DNA of 64,000 nucleotides, from contig JBFLZW010000022.1 in the NCBI GenBank assembly GCA_040755755.1, positions 175,654 to 239,653 of the forward strand. Reading direction: 5' to 3'. Shown piece by piece: positions 41,880-51,115 of the stretch (the first letter of the stretch is position 1; the number at the start of each line of letters is the position of its first letter). The notes beneath the pieces are model-generated. The model had not been told where the DNA came from. It searched no databases and worked only from the letters and a program-made list of their open reading frames with translations. The stretch comes from a bacterium. Its GTDB lineage: Bacteria > SZUA-182 > DTGQ01. Position numbers and translations under genes: made by a program.

Positions 41880-44165
41880 CTAAAAGACTGATTCAATATA
41901 ATCGTCCGCAGTGTACTTGACAGTCGGCATACCGCTTATGGTATACAGGTCCGCCATTTTTGTGCCATTGGCGGTAGTGATCGAACCGCTGAGCTTGCTG
42001 TTCTTCGGCTTGGTGTCATCATAGCAGATAGTCACCTGCATGTTTTCCTGGTTGCTGAGGGTGGCTGTCAACTGTTTGGTCTGGTCGTTAATCGTGGCGG
42101 TTCCCTCAAGTGATATGACCGTCCCGTTACTATAGGTTTTCCGGTAGGAGACTTCCACTTCAGCTAGCCGGTATCCGGTCTGTTCCACGCTCAGGAATGC
42201 AGTCAGGACAGGCTGCGAGGGTATGGCGACCGTACCATCGAAGGTAGCTGTCCATTCCGGGTAATTGGTCGGGCTTTGCGGGATACAGCAATTGAAAGTA
42301 TCAGCATTTTGCCAGGTGCCGACTATGCTTCCGGCAAATTTAGCGCCGGTTGAGGCGTTGTTTTTCAGTTCCTGGAATGTTCCCTCAAAGCGGACTGACT
42401 GGGGCACGACAGCGACAACCGACTGATCATCCGACTCAGCTTCGTACCAGGTCATATCCGAGATGATGATATTGCCATCCATCTGAGCTGTATTACTCTT
42501 GGCTCTGCCTGAAAAGAAAAGCCTGGTGGGATAGAAGGATGCGAACACCTTGTCCGGGATGCTGGCAGTGTCCGGATAAGGCGGGAGGGCATTTTCCATC
42601 TCAGGATTTTCCTGAAGGTATTCCTCCGTCCATGCATTCCATTCATCTTCACTGGGCACGGGTACATCAGGCAGGGGGATATACTTGCCCTCAGGGGTGC
42701 TGGCAAAGTTTACTTCGAGCTTTCTCCCGTCATTGGCGAAATCAAACGTGAACCCTCCGGGGATTATGATGGAACCTGTCAGGATTATCCTGGCCAGCAG
42801 GGTATCTTGATAGATGCCGCTATAATTCAGATTAACCACCAGTTTCTCATTCGACAGGGTTGTCATGAAGCCGGTAAATACGCCGACGACAATTTTTCCG
42901 GCTGAATTGGCGGTCAGGGTCAGAGCGCCGCTGTCGAGAACTGCATCGGGCTCCTGACCCGTATCGGTAACCGTAAAGGTTACGGAACAATAGCCGACAT
43001 TATTGTCACACTCAACTAATGTCAGTTCCAGCTTCAGGTCGCCTTGCGTATAGGTATAGGTGGGTTCGGGGTCCAATTTCCGTTCTGCCGCCAGGGGCTC
43101 ATCAGTCGTGATATCCTGGATTATCAGCTTGGTGCAATCTACTATCCAGCCTATCCGCTGGGTATTGAAGGCAAGGTTTGGACCAAGACCGCTCTCCAGT
43201 TCCTGGGCGAGATTGACGAACGGTGTCTTTACTACATCCTTTACTTCGCCGGTCTGGTAATTGTAAAGAGAAAGGGCGGTATTGCGAAGGTCTGCCACGA
43301 GCCGTTTGGCTTTTATCAAGCCTGCCGCCGCCGGGTCGGGCTCCCAGTTGGGAGGAGTGATCGGGTTTTCGATAGCATCACTGATGGCATTCGCTATCAA
43401 TAGAGGCACTGCCCTGATCTGGGTACGGTTTTGGTTAGATGCGGCAAAAGTAGTGAAAGCGTTCAATAGCTTAGGCCCTTCAACATCGGGTTTCTGATCA
43501 AGCAGATCGGTCCTGATATCGCTGATGACCTCCCCTACGTTTTTCCCCTCGGTCTGGGCCATTTGAGACAGGGATGCAAGGAGGAGCCCATACCTGATGC
43601 CGCCATCCGGCGCTCCCAATTGCGGTACCCTGGTGGCATCGTGAGGTCTGGTGCCGATGATATCCTGGATGCCGAAGGCTGCGCCAACCAGGTAATTGGC
43701 ACCTTCGATCTTGTCTCCGGTCAGGGCGCTGCCTGCGCACTGGACTGCAATATCAGTCAGGGGAGTAATGGCGATTGAAACGTTCCCCTGAGCATTGGTC
43801 AATGCTGCCCGCAGCGGAGGAGCCGGAACGTTAGCGTCACCCGACGCCTCGTCGGTATATACGCCGCCGGTTGTTTCAACCAGAACATTACCGGCGTACG
43901 ATCCAAGATTGATGGAGTAATAGCCTTCCTGATCAGTCACCGCTGTGCCAAGTTGAGCTCCTGTGCTTCCATCCGCATTCAGAGCATAGGCTCTGACATT
44001 TCCTCCCTTGATAAGACCTTTGGATGCAACCCCGCTGATAACCGTGGTTCCGGTTTGAGGCGGATTATCATCATCTTTGTCACTGCTGCTGCCGCATCCT
44101 GCCAGAATGAGAGTAAAGGCATTCAGGAAAATGATGAGTGCACAACCTGTCTTTAAACTCTTCAT
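41880..44165 (-). CDS. Large cell-surface lipoprotein
   Basis: ATG 44165 (GGAGGT 8 nt upstream) starts a lipoprotein signal with lipobox LAGCGSSS (Cys at about 19). After an Asp-rich linker comes a carboxypeptidase-regulatory-like fold (VISGVASKGLIKGGNVRAYA, TDQEGYYSINLG), common at the start of surface lipoproteins. The remaining 600 residues are beta-rich and unrecognised, with repeated LTA.LSNQ-like blocks near the end. A large surface or outer-membrane protein, possibly adhesive or ligand-binding. Confidence 0.7.
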   Translation of the reverse strand: MKSLKTGCALIIFLNAFTLILAGCGSSSDKDDDNPPQTGTTVISGVASKGLIKGGNVRAYALNADGSTGAQLGTAVTDQEGYYSINLGSYAGNVLVETTGGVYTDEASGDANVPAPPLRAALTNAQGNVSIAITPLTDIAVQCAGSALTGDKIEGANYLVGAAFGIQDIIGTRPHDATRVPQLGAPDGGIRYGLLLASLSQMAQTEGKNVGEVISDIRTDLLDQKPDVEGPKLLNAFTTFAASNQNRTQIRAVPLLIANAISDAIENPITPPNWEPDPAAAGLIKAKRLVADLRNTALSLYNYQTGEVKDVVKTPFVNLAQELESGLGPNLAFNTQRIGWIVDCTKLIIQDITTDEPLAAERKLDPEPTYTYTQGDLKLELTLVECDNNVGYCSVTFTVTDTGQEPDAVLDSGALTLTANSAGKIVVGVFTGFMTTLSNEKLVVNLNYSGIYQDTLLARIILTGSIIIPGGFTFDFANDGRKLEVNFASTPEGKYIPLPDVPVPSEDEWNAWTEEYLQENPEMENALPPYPDTASIPDKVFASFYPTRLFFSGRAKSNTAQMDGNIIISDMTWYEAESDDQSVVAVVPQSVRFEGTFQELKNNASTGAKFAGSIVGTWQNADTFNCCIPQSPTNYPEWTATFDGTVAIPSQPVLTAFLSVEQTGYRLAEVEVSYRKTYSNGTVISLEGTATINDQTKQLTATLSNQENMQVTICYDDTKPKNSKLSGSITTANGTKMADLYTISGMPTVKYTADDYIESVF

Positions 44166-44486
44166 AACTGAGACCTCCTTTTTCAATGCTAATGATTGCC
44201 TGGAAATTAGACGATAACTACCAGGAAGTGTTGGTGTATCTCCGCTCATATGATATGATTTGGTAACAGGCTCACTGTTCACCCCGATGGCACTCTCTCG
44301 GTAAGTATCTATTCGATAACGTATAGCTATCTTACATAGGGAAGGCGGCCCTCCAGGGCCGCGCGCACCGCCAAATGGTGTATTGCTCACGAAAGATAAA
44401 CAAGACAGTATGCAAGCAGGGACTACTTTTTATTCGGCACCATTCTGTAAATCCTACGGAAGAAATTGAAGAGAAAAGGGGGGTAA
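44166..44486. other. Upstream region of the lipoprotein gene with GC palindrome
   Basis: GCGGCCCTCCAGGGCCGC (44345-44362) is a near-perfect hairpin. Its distance from the lipoprotein start leaves a possible leader of about 180 nt. Confidence 0.45.
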
Positions 44487-44552
44487 GAGTCAGGAGTCAG
44501 GAGTCAGAATAAAGGCTGTCTTTTCTTCTGACTTCTGACTCCTGCCTCCTGA
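44487..44552. repeat. Heptad inverted-repeat element, copy 4 (compact)
   Basis: The left arm GTCAGGAGTCAGGAGTCAGA runs into AATAAAGGCTGTCTTTTC, then the right arm TTCTGACTTCTGACTCCTG. This is the simplest complete example of the family: two arms and an 18-nt core. Confidence 0.8.
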
Positions 44553-44562
44553 TAAAATGGAG

Positions 44563-44582
44563 GGTGGGGCTTATGCCCCACC
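44563..44582 (-). terminator. Hairpin downstream of the cytochrome c3 gene
   Basis: GGTGGGGC-TTAT-GCCCCACC forms an eight-pair stem; on the minus strand ATTTTATC follows a few bases later. A related sequence occurs near 54676. Confidence 0.5.
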
Positions 44583-44614
44583 AAAATACCGCCGGAGCGG
44601 GTTCGCATAGGCGC

Positions 44615-45019
44615 TTATCTTTGCTGATGGCAATCCTTGCAGGAGGTTGGACCTTTTCCCCGGGTTTTGTGGCAATCCAGACAACTGCGGTCGTGCTGTT
44701 CAAACACGTTATGGAAGGCACCATAGAATGAATCGGTCCCTTCTCGCTTTTGGGCATTGGAATGGCAGCCATTCGCGGAGCATTTATTCATGACCAGGGT
44801 TTCATAAGCATTATGGTGGCACAGTGTGCAATCGAAGTCTTTATGTTTGGCATGGGGGAAGGGAACAGGTGCTTTTCTGTTTTTCACTCCCTCCGGTACT
44901 TTCATGATAACCTCCGGGGGTATCCGGGTCCCCGAGCTCGGACTTTGCGCTGAACCTGCTGTGATCATTGAAAGACTGAAAATCAGAGCAACTGTCAGGA
45001 GCATGAACCTGCGATTCAT
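44615..45019 (-). CDS. Tetraheme cytochrome c3-type protein
   Basis: ATG 45019 gives a signal peptide (RRFMLLTVALIFSLSM ending TAGSAQ); ATG 45055 with AAGGAG is an alternative. Four heme sites are visible: CTLCHH, CSANGCH (the C-x4-CH type usual in cytochrome c3), CLDCH and CKDCH. Additional His (PFPHAKHKD, FHNVF) would be axial ligands. Class III cytochromes carry electrons in the periplasm of anaerobes. The gene follows the octaheme cytochrome on the same strand. Confidence 0.87.
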   Translation of the reverse strand: MNRRFMLLTVALIFSLSMITAGSAQSPSSGTRIPPEVIMKVPEGVKNRKAPVPFPHAKHKDFDCTLCHHNAYETLVMNKCSANGCHSNAQKREGTDSFYGAFHNVFEQHDRSCLDCHKTRGKGPTSCKDCHQQR

Positions 45020-45055
45020 TCTTTTTGCCTCCATACCTTTTATGCCTCTCTCCAT

Positions 45056-45423
45056 ACTGTTCTCCTTAAAGATACTATTTCTCCCTTTCCCTTGTCCAGT
45101 GAGAATTTGGAATGAGAAACCATCAGTCAAAACGCAAACTTCACAATTCAGAATGTGCATCCTGCTGTTTCTATCGTTTGAGGACCTTGAAGCAGACTCA
45201 TCTAAAGGTTTTTCTTCCGAAAATCTGCTCCTGGCTCATGATAATCATGGCCTCCAGGCCCTGCCGATAAATTTAGGTTATGTAATTATATAAAAAAATC
45301 GTCAGCTTAGTAAGAAAATTATCAGTTCGAGATTAAAAAAATGCAAAAAGCATACAAAGAAGCTGCTGAGGAGGCAAAAATCATGATACCGCTCGAGATG
45401 TTCCCTCTGTCCCTTTGATGCCG
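45056..45423. other. Intergenic region between two cytochrome genes
   Basis: AT-rich near 45280-45350. No gene or clear terminator. It may hold the promoter of the c3 gene. Confidence 0.4.
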
Positions 45424-47346
45424 CTATTCAAGGGGATTTTGGGTAAGAGTCCTGATCTCTTCCCGGGTATAGCCAAGGTCTTTCCAATCAAGGACTCCAT
45501 CCGGCCTATGGCAGTCCGCACAGGAGAGAGCGCCGTTGCGTCTGATTGCGTGACTGATCTCGAGGCAGGCATCCTGCGGTATCCACCGCGCTTCCACTTT
45601 CCCCCTGGCCATGGTCAGAACATCCTGATATGAACGGGTATTCCACCCCGGGAGATACTTTCCGGATCCATCATCCATAAAGGTCATGAACTTATTCATC
45701 AGGTAGAGGTCGAACATCCATCCGTACAGGCGATTCATCATGCTTTTTTCCATTTCCTTCGAGGCTGCCAGATCGGGTTTTCCGTACGCATAATAGGCGG
45801 GCAGGTTATAGGGAACGTACATCCCGCCGAAAGGTCCGATATTCTGAAGATCGATATGCTGTTTGCCGTTAAAGAGCTTCATGGGGTAAATTTTGGACGC
45901 TCTTCCCTGTCTGGCAATAGGACGCATTACCGTTTCATACCATGCCTGATAGTCAAAGCCGGTAAATTCGGGCCATATGTGGGCGGGTTTATAAAATCTG
46001 TAGAGGTTGGCGCCATTGGGATTATCGCCGATAGGATTGCCAAGGAAGCTGGCATCACCGTTCCACCAGACATATACGATTCCCTTTCCCGGCTCGGTAT
46101 CTTTTTTCAGATCGTGGTACAGGTAAATCCCCGGATCTTCCTCAAAAACAGGATTGCTGAAATCCCGCAAGGTGGCGTTATCCGGGTGAAGAGAAGGGAT
46201 ATGACAGGTTTGGCAGGCTATTGTTGCCGTATGCCCGTTCAGATAGTCCGCCAGTTCCCGGTTGGATTTATGGGGCTCGGCAGTATGACACTTTTCGCAG
46301 GAAACCTCCACGTTAGGCAGGTCGTTGGCCATGATGGTCGTGGTGTGGGTCCCCCTGGCCATGAGATGGCCTTCGGCCAGGTGGCAGTCGATGCATGAGA
46401 GCCCGGCAGCAGCATGCACATCCCAGGATGGTGAATAGGGCGTCCCTCGCTTGGAGCCGGGGTGCCTGATCCGCGGCCGCTCATGCCCAAGGTTTTGGGT
46501 ACTCTGCATGTATGACGGATCTTCCGGATCGATGTAGATATCGCCGCCCATGTTATGCTGATGGCAACGCAGGCAGTTCTGGGCCGTCGGTCTGATGACC
46601 GACAGGGCAGCCTTGAGGGAGCGGTCCTGGTCCCATCTGAGCCGCCCGGCATCACCGGCAATAACCTGCTTTTTATTCATGTCGTAAGCCGCCGCGTGAC
46701 AGATGAGGCAGTCGATGGTTTCCTTCTCCCTGGCCAGGGTGGAATAGAATGGCATCATCTCTCCCAGCGGAGCCTGATACTGGCTGCCGATGTGGCACTG
46801 CCCGCAGCCTTCGGACAGGGTCTTGCCTTTTTTGGTTATTACCAGCTCAGCCCAGGCAGTCATGGCAAAGGAGCCGGGCTTGGGACAGGGGCGGTTGATT
46901 TTCCCCATCGGGAAATCATCAGCCAAATGGCCGTTGAAACCATAGACATTCGGATGATTTTTCGTGAAAAAGCGATAGTGCGCCGAGCTGGTGATATTGT
47001 CCATCAGGTCAACTTTTTTCTCTTTCCCGCTGACTGCATCCTGAACAGTGATCTTCTCGTGACAGCGGAGGCAGGTCCCGGGTCCCTCATAGCCAAGAAG
47101 ATTCGCTTTCCGGAACTGTTCGATATGATTGAATCGGTAAGAAAAATCTTTGCTCAACTGCGAGGCGATGGTGTCAAATTCCAGCGGCGTGACCTTATTC
47201 ACCGCAAATTCAGCCCTGCCAGGCCGGCTGTCAGCCGGCATCATCAGGTTAATTGATCCTGACCACATCGAACAGCCACTGATCAGGACTGTGGACACCA
47301 AAACAGCAAATACTAAAGAATAATACTGCCGATAATTTTTTTCCAT
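45424..47346 (-). CDS. Octaheme c-type cytochrome lipoprotein
   Basis: A lipoprotein signal with LISGCSMW (Cys at about 25) is followed by eight CxxCH sites: CLRCH, CGQCH, CLICH, CLRCH, CIDCH, CEKCH, CQTCH and CADCH. Wide spacing and many extra His point to bis-His hemes. The C-terminal domain has WIPQDACLEISHAIRRNG before the last heme. The plan recalls octaheme tetrathionate reductase-like cytochromes, but this match is uncertain. It should be on the outer membrane or periplasmic face. It begins 33 nt after the stop of the Cys-PAS kinase, probably in one operon. An AGGAAGGG site precedes ATG 47346. Confidence 0.85.
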   Translation of the reverse strand: MEKNYRQYYSLVFAVLVSTVLISGCSMWSGSINLMMPADSRPGRAEFAVNKVTPLEFDTIASQLSKDFSYRFNHIEQFRKANLLGYEGPGTCLRCHEKITVQDAVSGKEKKVDLMDNITSSAHYRFFTKNHPNVYGFNGHLADDFPMGKINRPCPKPGSFAMTAWAELVITKKGKTLSEGCGQCHIGSQYQAPLGEMMPFYSTLAREKETIDCLICHAAAYDMNKKQVIAGDAGRLRWDQDRSLKAALSVIRPTAQNCLRCHQHNMGGDIYIDPEDPSYMQSTQNLGHERPRIRHPGSKRGTPYSPSWDVHAAAGLSCIDCHLAEGHLMARGTHTTTIMANDLPNVEVSCEKCHTAEPHKSNRELADYLNGHTATIACQTCHIPSLHPDNATLRDFSNPVFEEDPGIYLYHDLKKDTEPGKGIVYVWWNGDASFLGNPIGDNPNGANLYRFYKPAHIWPEFTGFDYQAWYETVMRPIARQGRASKIYPMKLFNGKQHIDLQNIGPFGGMYVPYNLPAYYAYGKPDLAASKEMEKSMMNRLYGWMFDLYLMNKFMTFMDDGSGKYLPGWNTRSYQDVLTMARGKVEARWIPQDACLEISHAIRRNGALSCADCHRPDGVLDWKDLGYTREEIRTLTQNPLE

Positions 47347-47379
47347 CTCTTACCCTTCCTAACCTGCTTTCTATCCTCT

Positions 47380-49536
47380 TTAACCTGCTTCCCTGCCATG
47401 TCTCACTACCTTGTGCAATACCTCACTCAATTCCCTGATGCCGTAAGGTTTGGCCACCACTTCGCAAAAGCCGTGCTGCTGGTATTCGGCCATGATGGGA
47501 TCCTGGGAGTAGCCGCTGGAAACGATAGCCTTAACCGAAGGATCGAGCTGGTGGAGTTTCTTGATTGCTTCTTCGCCTCCCATTCCACCGGGAATGGTCA
47601 GATCCAGGATAACGGCATCAAAAGGTTTGTCCGATTCCCTGGCCTGCGCGTAGAGCTCGATAGCCTCGTCACCCTCTCGGGCAAGATCGACCTCGTATCC
47701 AAGGTCATTCAGCATCTCGCCGACCATATCTCTGAGGCTTTCCTGATCATCCATAAACAGGATTCTCCCCCTGCCTGCATGGAGCTTTTGTTTTGCGGCT
47801 TTCTCCTCCGGTACGGCCTTTTTCGCTGAAGCGGGAAGGTAAATGTGGAAAGTCGTCCCGACGCCGACCTGAGATTCCACGGTAATATGGCCCCCGTGTC
47901 CCTTGACGATGGCATAGGTGATCGACAGGCCCAAACCGCTCCCCTGCTCCTTGGTAGTGAAATAGGGATCGAACACCTGGTGGAGATACTTTTCCGGTAT
48001 CCCGCTTCCCTGATCCTGTATGGATATCTTGATATATTCTCCCTGACCCAGCGGCAGGCCCTCGCTTGCCTGAACGACCACATTTTTCGCCCGTATGGTA
48101 ATAACTCCACCTTCGGGCATGGCCTGGATGGAGTTAATCAGCAGATTATTGAGGGCCTGGCTCATCTGCCCCTCATCGATTTCAGCCCACCATAAATCAT
48201 CCGGCAGCACAAACTCACTCCTGATCTTGGAACCGCTCAGAGCAAAGGCCGTGGTATCGTTTAACAATTCGGTGATCGAGGCGGTTTTCTTGACCGGTAC
48301 CCCGCCCTTGGAGAAGGTGAGAATCTGGCTGGTCAGGCGCTTGGCCTGCTGAGCCGCTTTTTCGGTCTCTTGTAAGATTCTGGCAACGCTAGGGCTGGCC
48401 TGCATGTACAGCTCAAGCAGGGAAATATTGCCAATGACGGCGGTCAGCAGATTGTTGAAATCATGAGCGATACCGCCAGCCAGCACCCCGATCGATTCAA
48501 GCTTCTGGGCCCGCTGAAGCTCTTCTTCGGCCTTCTTATGTTCGGTGATGTCCTTGAAATTTTCCATGAACCCGACCACTTCGCCTTCAGGGTTACGAAA
48601 AGGAGTTGCCGTCAGGATACAGGTTAGTTTTTTGCCATCGCTGCGCTCTATTTCAACATCACGCTCAAAATGCTCATCACCGCTGTACATGAGTGAAACC
48701 GGACAGGCAAAGGCTTTGCAAAGGTTCTGATGGAATGCTTCGTAGCAGCTTTTGCCTTCCACATCTTCTTTTTTCAAGCCAAAGAGGGTACAAAAAGTCT
48801 CGTTGACCCGAATCACCCGAAGGTCCTTGCTGATCAGGCACATGCCGTCAGCAGCGGCATTGAATATCTGATTCAGTTCCGCATAGGCTACCCTGGTCGC
48901 TTCCTCTGCCCGCCTGCGGTCGGCTATCTCCTGCTGAAGCCGTTCGTTGGCTGCGGTCAGTTGGGCAGTACGCTCCCTTACGAGCTCTTCGAGCCGGGAG
49001 CGGTGGTCCTGTAAATCTTTCTCGACCTTCCTGCGTTCGGTGATGTCGGTAAAATTCTCGACGATTCCTAGAATCTCCCCCTTCAGTCCCAGATAGGGGA
49101 CAGCCGTTATCAGGCAGGAAATAGTTTTACCACTTCCCCCGTCGAGCTTTTTATCAACTTCATGCGAACTGATCTTTGCACCGTTCAGTACCTGCTGCAG
49201 TGGACACGCAGGAGTATTACAGAACGGACCCTGCCAGACCTCGCAGCAGTCATGGCCGATTATTTCATCTTTCTTCAGGTGAAAAAGGGAACAGAAGGAA
49301 TCGTTAACCCGGAGTATGGTGCGGTCCCTGGCAATAACGCACAGGGGGACAGCCGCGTTGAATATCTGATCGAGATCAGAGCGTGCGCGCTCGATCTCTT
49401 CCTCAGCCTCGCAATGATCTGTTTCCCATTTTTCCAGCTCAGTCACCCTCTGGCGCAGGAGTCGCACCTGCTCTTTGAGTTTCTCTCTGGCCTTATCACG
49501 ATGTATCATTTTCTTCCTGCCAAAATCTCCGAACAT
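47380..49536 (-). CDS. PAS-PAS hybrid histidine kinase with receiver
   Basis: Domains in order: coiled coil (10-50), PAS1 (about 50-165), coiled coil, PAS2 (about 215-335), HisKA with GGIAHDFNNLL (His near 353), HATPase with GSGIPEKY and GSGLGLS (440-560), and a receiver with FMDDQ and phospho-Asp in VILDLTIPG (about 642). Both PAS domains carry the same Cys pattern: CCEVWQGPFCNTPACP and CYEAFHQNLCKAFACP. This kind of Cys-bearing PAS probably senses redox or metals. No transmembrane segment is seen, so it is cytoplasmic. ATG 49509 with AGGA is an alternative start. Co-transcription with the octaheme cytochrome suggests redox control. Confidence 0.85.
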   Translation of the reverse strand: MFGDFGRKKMIHRDKAREKLKEQVRLLRQRVTELEKWETDHCEAEEEIERARSDLDQIFNAAVPLCVIARDRTILRVNDSFCSLFHLKKDEIIGHDCCEVWQGPFCNTPACPLQQVLNGAKISSHEVDKKLDGGSGKTISCLITAVPYLGLKGEILGIVENFTDITERRKVEKDLQDHRSRLEELVRERTAQLTAANERLQQEIADRRRAEEATRVAYAELNQIFNAAADGMCLISKDLRVIRVNETFCTLFGLKKEDVEGKSCYEAFHQNLCKAFACPVSLMYSGDEHFERDVEIERSDGKKLTCILTATPFRNPEGEVVGFMENFKDITEHKKAEEELQRAQKLESIGVLAGGIAHDFNNLLTAVIGNISLLELYMQASPSVARILQETEKAAQQAKRLTSQILTFSKGGVPVKKTASITELLNDTTAFALSGSKIRSEFVLPDDLWWAEIDEGQMSQALNNLLINSIQAMPEGGVITIRAKNVVVQASEGLPLGQGEYIKISIQDQGSGIPEKYLHQVFDPYFTTKEQGSGLGLSITYAIVKGHGGHITVESQVGVGTTFHIYLPASAKKAVPEEKAAKQKLHAGRGRILFMDDQESLRDMVGEMLNDLGYEVDLAREGDEAIELYAQARESDKPFDAVILDLTIPGGMGGEEAIKKLHQLDPSVKAIVSSGYSQDPIMAEYQQHGFCEVVAKPYGIRELSEVLHKVVRHGREAG

Positions 49537-49666
49537 TGTCTGCTTAATCCTTTTTTTTATAGTGCCTCCTCAACACTATCACTATAACACTCATTATAGC
49601 ATAACAGACGGATAGTATATAGCCTTTTTAGGCAATTAATTCAAATTATTATGCAGCCTCCTGCCC

Positions 49667-50548
49667 CTAAAAGCTTTCAAGCAGCCTGGCGGGGAGAGGG
49701 ACATTCAGGTGAAGACCAAGGTCGGCGATTGGATCTGCGCCCAGGGCCAGGCCAAGGAGTTGAGGATAGAGGAGGGCAGGGAGGTTGTATGGCGGCTGGC
49801 CGAGTTTTTTGGCAATATTGGTCTGATTCAGGCCATACATAACGTAGCAGGTATTGCAGTGCAGGGTGATAAAGTCCACTCCCTTGTCTTTGAGGTTTTC
49901 AAGTTTCAATCCAGCCAGGGAAAAGGCAACATCCGGAGAGTTCGGAAAGGTTTTTCCGCCGCAGCACAGGAGCAGGGTCTCATAGTCGATGAGTGAGGCT
50001 CCGGTGGCAGCGATGAGCTGATGGAGAGTCCTGGGATTTTCCGGCTCGTCAAATCCGTTGTAGACAGCTTTTGGTCTCAGGTAGTGACAGCCGTAATGGG
50101 GGGCGGTTTTCAGCTTCGACAGATTTCTGGTCACTTTCTCTTTCAGCCGGTCCGGGCCGATATCCTCGGAGAGGACCCGCGAGAAGTGCCTGACCGTGTA
50201 CTTTCCCTGGTAGGCGAGGCCAATGGCTGAAAGTTTCCCGTTGATGCGGTCCCGGACTCTTTCATCCTTCAATGCTTCCCTGGCTTCGGTCAATGCCCCG
50301 GTACAGCCGCTGCACAGGGTTATCATGTCAAGCTCATGGCTTTCAGCCAGGGCCAGGTTCATGGCTGCCATTAAAAGCCCTGCTTCAAGGCTCAGGTTGA
50401 TCTGATTGGAGCCGCAGCAGGCCATATCCGGAAGGTCAACCAGCTCGATGCCCAGATTCCTGGCCACCCACCGCGCCGAAAGCTCATACTGCGGCACCCT
50501 GGTGGGCGTGGTGCAGCCTAAAAACAGAGCATATTTTTTCCCCGTCAT
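49667..50548 (-). CDS. hdrB: Heterodisulfide reductase subunit B
   Basis: HdrB holds the noncubane [4Fe-4S] clusters that reduce the disulfide. Two CCG domains are present: PDMACCGSNQ and TLCSGCTG in the first; LLLCCGGKTFPN and HCNTCYV in the second, with GCHYLRPK between. The 293-aa length is normal. It starts inside the hdrC stop (ATGA overlap), so hdrA-hdrC-hdrB is one operon. The physiological substrate in bacteria without CoM/CoB is unknown. Confidence 0.9.
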   Translation of the reverse strand: MTGKKYALFLGCTTPTRVPQYELSARWVARNLGIELVDLPDMACCGSNQINLSLEAGLLMAAMNLALAESHELDMITLCSGCTGALTEAREALKDERVRDRINGKLSAIGLAYQGKYTVRHFSRVLSEDIGPDRLKEKVTRNLSKLKTAPHYGCHYLRPKAVYNGFDEPENPRTLHQLIAATGASLIDYETLLLCCGGKTFPNSPDVAFSLAGLKLENLKDKGVDFITLHCNTCYVMYGLNQTNIAKKLGQPPYNLPALLYPQLLGLALGADPIADLGLHLNVPLPARLLESF

Positions 50549-51090
50549 GGCCGGTTTCCCTTCGGTTCGATTTCAGGTTCGATTATCGGTGCACAACCTG
50601 CGGCTGTCAGCAGCCTGGACAGCCTGTCCCCATTGTTCCTGAGCGGCGGGAGAGAAAGCTCTTCCCTCCTTTTTACCCATGCCTCTTCGGTTGGAAAGAC
50701 CAGCCCGGTTTGCCCAACCTGTCTGGTCTGGTTGATCCAGGCAGGAGGGGCATATCCTTCCCTGGCAGCCATATTTTTTATCAGATTCAGGATATCAAAA
50801 AATTGCACCCCCTGCGGGCATCGCTGCCCGCAGGTATGGCAGGTGGCACAATACCAGATATATCCGCTGCTGAAAAGTTCCTCCCGCATCCCAAGGTGAA
50901 TCATCCTGAGCATCTTAAGCGGGTCATACTCAGGATACACCCGGTGAATCGGGCAGCCTGCCGAACAGGTTCCGCAGGTGAAGCAGGCATTCAGGTCCTG
51001 GGCGATGGGGTGGCTGGCAGCCACTTCAAACCTGAAATTCCGGTCAAGCCGTGATACCAGGATTGATTCCTGCAACGGTTCTGGCGGCAT
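50545..51090 (-). CDS. hdrC: Heterodisulfide reductase subunit C
   Basis: ATG 51090 is preferred to the longer start at 51147, which would overlap hdrA. Two 4Fe-4S motifs are present: CFTCGTCSAGCP and CATCHTCGQRCP, with the usual helical spacer (PLKMLRMIHLGMREE) between them. HdrC relays electrons from HdrA to HdrB. The 181-aa length is typical. AGGAG lies 11 nt upstream. Confidence 0.9.
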   Translation of the reverse strand: MPPEPLQESILVSRLDRNFRFEVAASHPIAQDLNACFTCGTCSAGCPIHRVYPEYDPLKMLRMIHLGMREELFSSGYIWYCATCHTCGQRCPQGVQFFDILNLIKNMAAREGYAPPAWINQTRQVGQTGLVFPTEEAWVKRREELSLPPLRNNGDRLSRLLTAAGCAPIIEPEIEPKGNRP

Positions 51091-51115
51091 GGTGTCAGTA
51101 TCTCCTTTTCTCTCA

